10,899 nt of DNA from CAYMEK01 sp964389305. Its GTDB lineage: Bacteria > Spirochaetota > Spirochaetia > SZUA-6 > DRHE01. Numbering within the stretch: position 1 is the stretch's first letter; every line of letters begins with the position of its first letter. The notes under the pieces are model-generated. The model was not told where the DNA came from and made no database searches. It saw only the letters and a program-made list of their open reading frames with translations. Position numbers and translations under genes: made by a program. Location of the stretch: contig CAYMEK010000095.1 of assembly GCA_964389305.1 (NCBI GenBank), positions 1 through 10,899 on the forward strand. Direction: 5' to 3'. Below, piece by piece: positions 6,287 to 10,899 of this stretch.

Positions 6287-6559
6287 TCAGGTAGCTTTGT
6301 CTGTCCCAGCCAGCGTCTTGTGCAGTCTGTGCTTCTTCCTGGCGGCCGTATTGCTGTGAATGACTCCCTTGTTAACAGCCTGATCCAGAAGACCGGCTAC
6401 CGATTTGAACTGCTCCCTGGCATCTTCTCCAGACCCGCTGGCAACCAGTTCCTGTAACTTCCTGGTGCTGCTCCGGATCTGGGATTTCACCATCTTATTT
6501 CTCAATCGTCTCTTGAGATTCTGTCTGTGTCGCTTGGCTGTTGAATCTTTAGCGGACAA
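6287..6559 (-). CDS. rpsT: 30S ribosomal protein S20
   Basis: A 90-aa, strongly basic, helical protein with the S20 signature: STAKRHRQNLKRRLRNKMVK at the N terminus, then a middle helix, then AVNKGVIHSNTAARKKHRLH near the C terminus. S20 is a primary 16S rRNA-binding protein of the small subunit. The start is TTG at 6559, supported by AGGAGG at 6574-6569 with 9-base spacing; no ATG lies upstream in a suitable place. A UUG start is known for E. coli rpsT, where weak initiation is part of autoregulation by free S20, so the same could hold here (inference). It is the first gene after a strong promoter and heads the rpsT-HU-lnt1 cluster. Confidence 0.96.
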   Translation of the reverse strand: MSAKDSTAKRHRQNLKRRLRNKMVKSQIRSSTRKLQELVASGSGEDAREQFKSVAGLLDQAVNKGVIHSNTAARKKHRLHKTLAGTDKAT

Positions 6560-6592
6560 TAAATAGTCCCTCCTAATTTCAAATCCTACAAG

Positions 6593-6621
6593 AAACTAAC
6601 AGATTTATCCCCGACTGTCAA
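6593..6621 (-). promoter_or_regulatory. Predicted sigma70-type promoter of the rpsT operon
   Basis: On the minus strand TTGACA (6621-6616) is separated by 17 bases from TAGTTT (6598-6593). The expected transcription start is near 6586, leaving a short leader of about 26 nt that contains the AGGAGG ribosome binding site of rpsT. This is the only convincing promoter upstream of the rpsT to cinA gene run. Confidence 0.8.
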
Positions 6622-6640
6622 GGGCCCGCATTGCCTCATG

Positions 6641-6662
6641 AAAAATCTACCCGAGAAGGGGT
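6641..6662 (-). terminator. Possible weak intrinsic terminator after lnt2
   Basis: About 65 bases past the lnt2 stop, the minus strand has ACCC (6662-6659), a 6-nt loop, GGGT (6652-6649), then AGA and five T residues (6645-6641). The stem is only 4 bp, so it would be weak, but it is well placed between lnt2 and the rpsT promoter. Confidence 0.35.
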
Positions 6663-6728
6663 CGTTGCCTCAGCTAAAGTTCCACCCTCCAAAGGGCCTC
6701 CGCACGCTGCTTCGGCAAGCTCTTCAGG

Positions 6729-8879
6729 CTACAAAGAGCGGCGCAGCTTCGGAAAGACGGAGAGCAGCAAAAAAAGCAGGACAACGGCCAGCAGAGCCTG
6801 AGGGAACCAGTCGCCCAGGAGGTTGTACGGGGTATTGGCTTTCTGCCTGATCTCCACGTCGACGATCAGGTAGGCCTCCTGGTAGTAGGGAAGGGAAGCC
6901 CTGAGGCGGCCGAATGTGTCCACGTAGCAGGTCAGACCCGAAGCCGCAGCCCTTACCAGAGGGGTCCGGTTCTCCACGGCGCGAAAGAAGGAGTTTACGC
7001 CGTGCTGCTTGGCCTCGACCTCGGTAAGGGACCAGTAGTCGTTGCTCATGTTCACGATCACCTCGGCACCCTCTTTGACGAACAACCGAACTTCGTTCGG
7101 GAAGGCGTCCTCGAAACAGATGGGAGTGGCGAAGCGGAACTTGGGATGGCGGAACACGACCCTCTGCTTTCCGGGCTCCCACAGGTATACGTCCCGCTCC
7201 TTGAGCCACTCGTAGAAAGCGGGCAGCTCCTTCCGCCAGGGAAAGCTCTCCGTGAACGGTACCAACCGGATTTTCCTGTAGGTCTGGACCCTCCTCCCCT
7301 CGGGATCGAAGAGGATGGTGGCGTTGAAGTCCAATCGCTGCTCCAGGCCCTGTTCGTCGACAACCCGCTCGTAGTCATCATTGCCGGTCACCAGCCACCG
7401 CCCCAAGCTCTCCTGGTAGTCCAGGAACTCCCTTACCAGCGCGGCATAGCTATGCCGCTCGGGTTCTACCTGGCTCCAGCGGCGGATGTTGGGCACGAAG
7501 GCGGTCTCCGACCAGACCACCAGATCCGGGTCCCGTCGCACCGCCCTGTCGGTCAGACGGACTAGAGTGTTGAAGGTAGTGCGGTAGTTGTGCTTTCTGG
7601 GATCCGCGTTCTGCTGTACCAGAGCCAGGCGTACGCGTTTGTCCACTGGCCGCCTTTCCTGCCTGTCCAGGCTGATGATGCCGGCCACCATGAAGGCGAG
7701 AAACAGGACGGCGGCAACGAGCAGTTGTCCGAGCCCGCCCGCTGCGCTGGACGCCGGACGCAGCCGAGGCGGAGAATCCGGGTCTGGCCGGCCGCTCCCG
7801 TAGGGCGGACCGTCTGCGTCCGCCTTGATCCACGCACCACCCAGACCGGCGGCGAGCCCCGAGTTGATCAGCACTACCACAAAGCCGACGCCCCACACCC
7901 CTGTGAGCGAGGCGACCTGCACCAGGGTGAGGAACTCATATTGGGTTGTTCCCCACAGGCCCCAGGGATAGCCCAAAAATCCTGTTGATCGCAGGTACTC
8001 GAAGGCGATCCAGGCGGCGGGCAGGATCAGGAAGCCGAAGCGGCGAAGCCGCTTGTACAGCCACAGGGTGGGAAGCAGGAACAGGGCGTACATAAGCGCA
8101 GACACCAGGGAAACGAGCTGCAGGGTGACCAAGCTGTAGGTGCCGAGCCAGAAATTGAGGAGCATGTTCACAGTCACGGCGTAAATGAGACCGTAGAACA
8201 TCCCCCAGCCCAGGGAATTGCCCTTGAACACGAGAAGCAGGGGCACCAGGGCTACGAAGGCGAGAAATCCGAGCCCCTGGAGGCTGATGAAAGAGGGAAA
8301 GGCACTGATGGACAGCAGCACCGAGAGCAGGCTGAAGGGCAGGGCCCAGCGACTGAACGCGGAGCCGAACAGCGCGGAGCGCGGACGCAGGCGCCAGTAC
8401 AGGTAGAACAGACCATTGAGCAGCAGCAGGGGTCCGAACCGCACGATCGCGGCCAGGCGTTCCCGGCGGGTGTCCAGGGCCAGCCTCACGGCGCCTCCAC
8501 TTTTCATGAAACGCTGTACGTAGTCCATGTTGGCGTTGAGCGCGTAGATATAGCTGAACAGAAAGAACAGCAGGCAGAGAACAAACAGGACTTCCGGAAT
8601 CCGCAGGAAGGCTCGGGGAGCTTCCGCCGTACCCTGTTGCGGCCTGAGCAGGGGCCCCGCTTCCAGGCTGCTGCGGCCCCGGGAAATGGAGGGAAACCCC
8701 CGCCGCCGGCGCACCCCCGCGCCTACGGCAACCAGCACGGAGCCGCAAACCAGATGGCCGAGCAGGAGGGCGAGGTACAGGTAGTCGGAGTGCAGTAAAG
8801 AGGCCAGCGGTACGGCAAACGGCCCCCAATACAGCAACGCTCCCAGCCCGATCGCCGCAACTATGTACAGAAAGCCCAT
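6729..8879 (-). CDS. lnt: Apolipoprotein N-acyltransferase paralogue with N-terminal membrane extension (copy 2)
   Basis: At 716 aa it is about 180 residues longer than copy 1. Residues about 176-403 match the Lnt membrane part (LSISAFPSFI, AAWIAFEYLRSTG, ASLTGVWGVG). The nitrilase-like domain (about 415-675) has all catalytic residues: Glu458 (VVWSETAFVP), Lys536 (YRKIRLVPFTE, with Glu544) and Cys588 (TPICFEDAF). A terminal membrane helix is at about 692-708. The first 175 residues are extra: hydrophobic segments at about 3-22, 33-55, 95-115 and 147-163, with a polar Arg/Gly-rich loop (56-94) between; I do not recognise this region. A Pro/Gly/Asp-rich linker (about 350-385) interrupts the last transmembrane region before the catalytic domain and contains a DNA hairpin. 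It follows tyrS by 31 bases; only a loose G-run precedes its ATG. It may acylate lipoproteins, or have diverged in donor, substrate or partner. Confidence 0.92.
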   Translation of the reverse strand: MGFLYIVAAIGLGALLYWGPFAVPLASLLHSDYLYLALLLGHLVCGSVLVAVGAGVRRRRGFPSISRGRSSLEAGPLLRPQQGTAEAPRAFLRIPEVLFVLCLLFFLFSYIYALNANMDYVQRFMKSGGAVRLALDTRRERLAAIVRFGPLLLLNGLFYLYWRLRPRSALFGSAFSRWALPFSLLSVLLSISAFPSFISLQGLGFLAFVALVPLLLVFKGNSLGWGMFYGLIYAVTVNMLLNFWLGTYSLVTLQLVSLVSALMYALFLLPTLWLYKRLRRFGFLILPAAWIAFEYLRSTGFLGYPWGLWGTTQYEFLTLVQVASLTGVWGVGFVVVLINSGLAAGLGGAWIKADADGPPYGSGRPDPDSPPRLRPASSAAGGLGQLLVAAVLFLAFMVAGIISLDRQERRPVDKRVRLALVQQNADPRKHNYRTTFNTLVRLTDRAVRRDPDLVVWSETAFVPNIRRWSQVEPERHSYAALVREFLDYQESLGRWLVTGNDDYERVVDEQGLEQRLDFNATILFDPEGRRVQTYRKIRLVPFTESFPWRKELPAFYEWLKERDVYLWEPGKQRVVFRHPKFRFATPICFEDAFPNEVRLFVKEGAEVIVNMSNDYWSLTEVEAKQHGVNSFFRAVENRTPLVRAAASGLTCYVDTFGRLRASLPYYQEAYLIVDVEIRQKANTPYNLLGDWFPQALLAVVLLFLLLSVFPKLRRSL
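7804..7824. repeat. Perfect 7-bp inverted repeat inside lnt2 (REP-like hairpin)
   Basis: The plus strand reads GGCGGAC (7804-7810), a 7-base loop, GTCCGCC (7818-7824), flanked by TAGG on the left. It falls in frame within the linker of lnt2 (about residues 352-359, KADADGPP), which copy 1 lacks. The GC-rich palindrome with a short loop resembles small dispersed palindromic elements that sometimes insert inside genes at tolerant linkers. Only one copy is visible here, so repeat status is unproven. Confidence 0.55.
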
Positions 8880-8910
8880 TGTCTCGCCCCCAAGTCTTGG
8901 AACGCAGCCT

Positions 8911-10146
8911 CTACTCGAGTAGGAAGCGGAAGTAGCGCTTCTTGCCGGCCCTGAGCAGGAGCTCCTGCCTGTCCATGAAGCGTTCGTCCAGGATAAAATC
9001 GACCGAATCCACTGCCTGGTCGTCGAGATAGGCTCCGCCCTGACTGATCAGTCTCCGGGCCTCTCCCTTGGAGGAGCACAGGCCCGAACGCACGAACAGT
9101 TCGAGGATCGCCACCCCCTCTTTTAGCTCCTGCCGCTTCAGCGCCCCGGAGGGAACGCTCTGTCTGTCTTCAGCCTCATGCCCGTGGAACAACGCCTTCG
9201 AAGCCGAACGGGCCGACTCGGCCTCTGCGCGGCCGTGCACGATGGAGGTAAGCTCCAGGGCCAGCACCTCCTTGGCCCTGTTGGTCTCCCGTCCTTTCAG
9301 CTTGCCGAGGGCCCTGACCGCCTCGGCGGGCAGAAAGGTAAACAGGGCCAGCAGCTTCTCGACATCCGCATCGGGAACGTTGAGCCAGTACTGGTAGAAC
9401 TCGTAAGGCGTTACCAGCTCGGGGTCGAGGAACAGGGCCCCCTTCTCGGTCTTGCCCATCTTCTGACCGTCAGCCCGGGTGACCAGAGGCGTGGTCAGGG
9501 CAAAGGCATCGGCGCCTTCGACCCGGCGAACCAGGTCCATGCCGGCCACGATATTGCCCCACTGGTCGTCGCCTCCCATCTGCAGGCGGCAGCCCTGGCG
9601 CTGGTACAGAACCAGGTAGTCGTAAGCCTGGAGGATCTGGTAGTTGAACTCGATGAAGGACAGGCCGCTCGCCAGCCTCATCTTGTAGGTCTCGAAGCTC
9701 AGCATCCTGTTGACCGAGAAATGCCTGCCTATGTCCCTCAAGAAATCGATGTAGTTCAGGGGAGCCAGCCAGTCCGCATTGTCCAGCATCAGGGCTTTCC
9801 CTTCGGAAAAGTCGAGAAAACGGGAGATCTGGGCGCGGAAGCGTTCGCCATTGGCTTTGATGGTCTTGACGGGCAGAATCTGCCTCATCTCGCTCTTGCC
9901 CGAAGGATCGCCTATACGGGAGGTTCCCCCACCAATCAGGGCGATGGGACGGTGGCCCGCCCGCTGCAGGTGGGCCATGGCGAAAAGCTGCATCAGGTTT
10001 CCGACATGCAGGCTGGAGGCTGTTGGGTCGAAGCCTATGTAGAAGGTGACCTGCTCGCTGTCCAGAAGTCTGGCCAGGCCCCGCTCATCCGAGCACTGGC
10101 TCACGAATCCCCGCTCTTTAAGCGTTTCGAAGGCTCCCGGGCGCAT
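8911..10146 (-). CDS. tyrS: Tyrosyl-tRNA synthetase
   Basis: This 411-aa class I synthetase charges tRNA-Tyr with tyrosine. The catalytic Rossmann domain has YIGFDPTASSLHVGN (residues 36-50, the HIGH motif as HVGN), IGGGTSRIGDPSGK (71-84), the tyrosine-site segment FNYQILQAYDY (167-177) with QMGGDDQWGN (189-198), and KMGKT (229-233) in place of KMSKS. An anticodon-recognition helical region follows, then a C-terminal S4 RNA-binding domain (about 345-405: SSKGEARRLISQGGAYLDDQ). Length and motifs are standard for the bacterial TyrS family. Its ATG shares one base with the TGA of the glycyl-tRNA synthetase gene (TGATG), and AAGGA lies just upstream, so the two are translationally coupled. No T-box leader is possible in that position; expression follows the upstream gene. 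Confidence 0.97.
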   Translation of the reverse strand: MRPGAFETLKERGFVSQCSDERGLARLLDSEQVTFYIGFDPTASSLHVGNLMQLFAMAHLQRAGHRPIALIGGGTSRIGDPSGKSEMRQILPVKTIKANGERFRAQISRFLDFSEGKALMLDNADWLAPLNYIDFLRDIGRHFSVNRMLSFETYKMRLASGLSFIEFNYQILQAYDYLVLYQRQGCRLQMGGDDQWGNIVAGMDLVRRVEGADAFALTTPLVTRADGQKMGKTEKGALFLDPELVTPYEFYQYWLNVPDADVEKLLALFTFLPAEAVRALGKLKGRETNRAKEVLALELTSIVHGRAEAESARSASKALFHGHEAEDRQSVPSGALKRQELKEGVAILELFVRSGLCSSKGEARRLISQGGAYLDDQAVDSVDFILDERFMDRQELLLRAGKKRYFRFLLE

Positions 10147-10899
10147 CAGTCCTTCCTCCTGTACTCGCTGCTGGCCTCCCGGATGCGGGTGGGAAGCTCT
10201 TCGATGGGCACCCGTATCTGCTCCATGGAATCCCGGAAGCGCAGGGTAACTGTCCTATCCTGCTTGGTTTGATAGTCGATGGTGACGCCGTAGGGCGTAC
10301 CGATCTCGTCCTGGCGCCGGTAGCGCCTGCCGATGGCTCCGCCCTGGTCGTAGAAAGTGGCGAACTCCCGCCTCAAGCCCTGCTCCACCTCCCGGGCCAG
10401 CTCGGCCAGACCGTCTTTCTTGACCAGAGGGAACACACCCACCGTGATCGGGGCCAGCTCCGGATGCAGGTGCATCACCACCCGTTTCTCGCCCTCAGCC
10501 TCGTCTTCGTCATAGGCGTCAGCCAGCACCGTCAGCACCGTACGGGTCAGCCCGGCCGAGGTCTCGATCACGAAGGGTATGTAGCGTTCGCCCCCCCGCA
10601 GGTCGTCCAGGTAGCTCAGGTCTTTCTTCGAGTACTCCATGTGGCGGCGCAGGTCGTAGTCGGTGCGGTTGTGGATGCCCTCCAGCTCCTTCCAGCCGAA
10701 GGGAAACTCGTACTGGATGTCGAAAGCGACCTTGGCATAGTGGGCCAGCTCCTCGGGCCCGTGCTGATGGAAGCGCAGCTTGCTCCTCCGTATACCTATC
10801 TTGGTGTAGAACTCGAAGCGCTCCTGCTTCCACAGGTCGAACCACCGCTGGTCCTCCGAGGGATGAATGAAGAACTGCATCTCCATCTGCTCGAACTCG
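10146..10899 (-). CDS. glyS: Glycyl-tRNA synthetase (alpha2 type), 5' part outside window
   Basis: The visible 250 residues are the C-terminal half of a class II, homodimeric glycyl-tRNA synthetase. The frame remains open at the window edge (EFEQMEMQFFIHPSEDQRWF), so the in-frame ATG at 10886 is not the start. Motifs seen are QHGPEELAHYAKVAFDIQYE, GWKELEGIHNRTDYDL, and class II motif 3 around ETSAGLTRTVLTVLADAYDE. The anticodon-binding domain follows (LAPITVGVFPLVKK, then DEIGTPYGVTIDYQ). It attaches glycine to tRNA-Gly. This type (also in archaea, eukaryotes, actinobacteria, many Firmicutes and spirochaetes) differs from the alpha2beta2 GlyQ/GlyS type of E. coli, which helps place the organism. 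It heads a glyS-tyrS-lnt2 run as far as the window shows. Confidence 0.95.
   Translation of the reverse strand, partial: EFEQMEMQFFIHPSEDQRWFDLWKQERFEFYTKIGIRRSKLRFHQHGPEELAHYAKVAFDIQYEFPFGWKELEGIHNRTDYDLRRHMEYSKKDLSYLDDLRGGERYIPFVIETSAGLTRTVLTVLADAYDEDEAEGEKRVVMHLHPELAPITVGVFPLVKKDGLAELAREVEQGLRREFATFYDQGGAIGRRYRRQDEIGTPYGVTIDYQTKQDRTVTLRFRDSMEQIRVPIEELPTRIREASSEYRRKD

Noticed and set aside
6631..6680. Short direct repeat TGAGGCAA occurring twice between lnt2 and rpsT
   Set aside because: Eight bases, two copies, one with no symmetry or relation to the promoter; consistent with chance.
9178..10272. 364-codon plus-strand open frame opposite tyrS
   Set aside because: It is antisense to an unambiguous TyrS, has no recognisable domain, and long antisense frames are expected in GC-rich coding DNA.

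Overview
All supported genes in this 10.9 kb window lie on the minus strand, so transcription runs from high to low coordinates. The sequence is GC-rich (roughly 60% by eye, nearer 50-55% in the bactofilin/response-regulator part). Gene content and order suggest a GC-rich spirochaete (Spirochaetota). The evidence is the order rpsT - HU - lnt followed further down by rho, which from memory matches treponemes, together with an alpha2-type glycyl-tRNA synthetase, a bactofilin, and a small TPR protein ending like spirochaetal adenylate cyclases. This assignment is inference.

In transcription order, the right-hand block (10899 to 6729) holds the 3' part of a glycyl-tRNA synthetase gene, tyrS overlapping it by one base (TGATG), and a large apolipoprotein N-acyltransferase (lnt2, 716 aa) with an extra N-terminal membrane region of about 175 residues. 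A 7-bp-stem inverted repeat sits inside lnt2, in a low-complexity linker. A weak terminator may follow.

The central block starts at a near-consensus sigma70-type promoter (TTGACA, 17 bp, TAGTTT) before rpsT. It continues through an HU/IHF-type protein, a second Lnt (lnt1, 535 aa), a response regulator with a degenerate DHp-like tail, a 73-aa TPR mini-protein, a bactofilin and cinA. Most gaps are 0-50 bases or short overlaps, with no convincing internal terminator, so this is probably one long transcript. It joins translation and nucleoid housekeeping, lipoprotein maturation, and an apparent signalling-to-cytoskeleton trio (REC protein, TPR protein, bactofilin).

The left-hand block is rho, cut by the window edge. 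It has its own strong promoter (TTGACA, 17 bp, TATATT) and a leader of about 200 nt with a hairpin near its 5' end. Rho carries a long charged N-terminal extension, and its start codon is ambiguous (1227, 1182 or 1071).

The parts most worth a second look are the REC/TPR/bactofilin trio, the pseudo-DHp domain of the response regulator, the two divergent lnt genes a few kilobases apart, and the hairpin element inside lnt2. I saw no tRNA or rRNA genes, CRISPR arrays, insertion sequences or phage genes.
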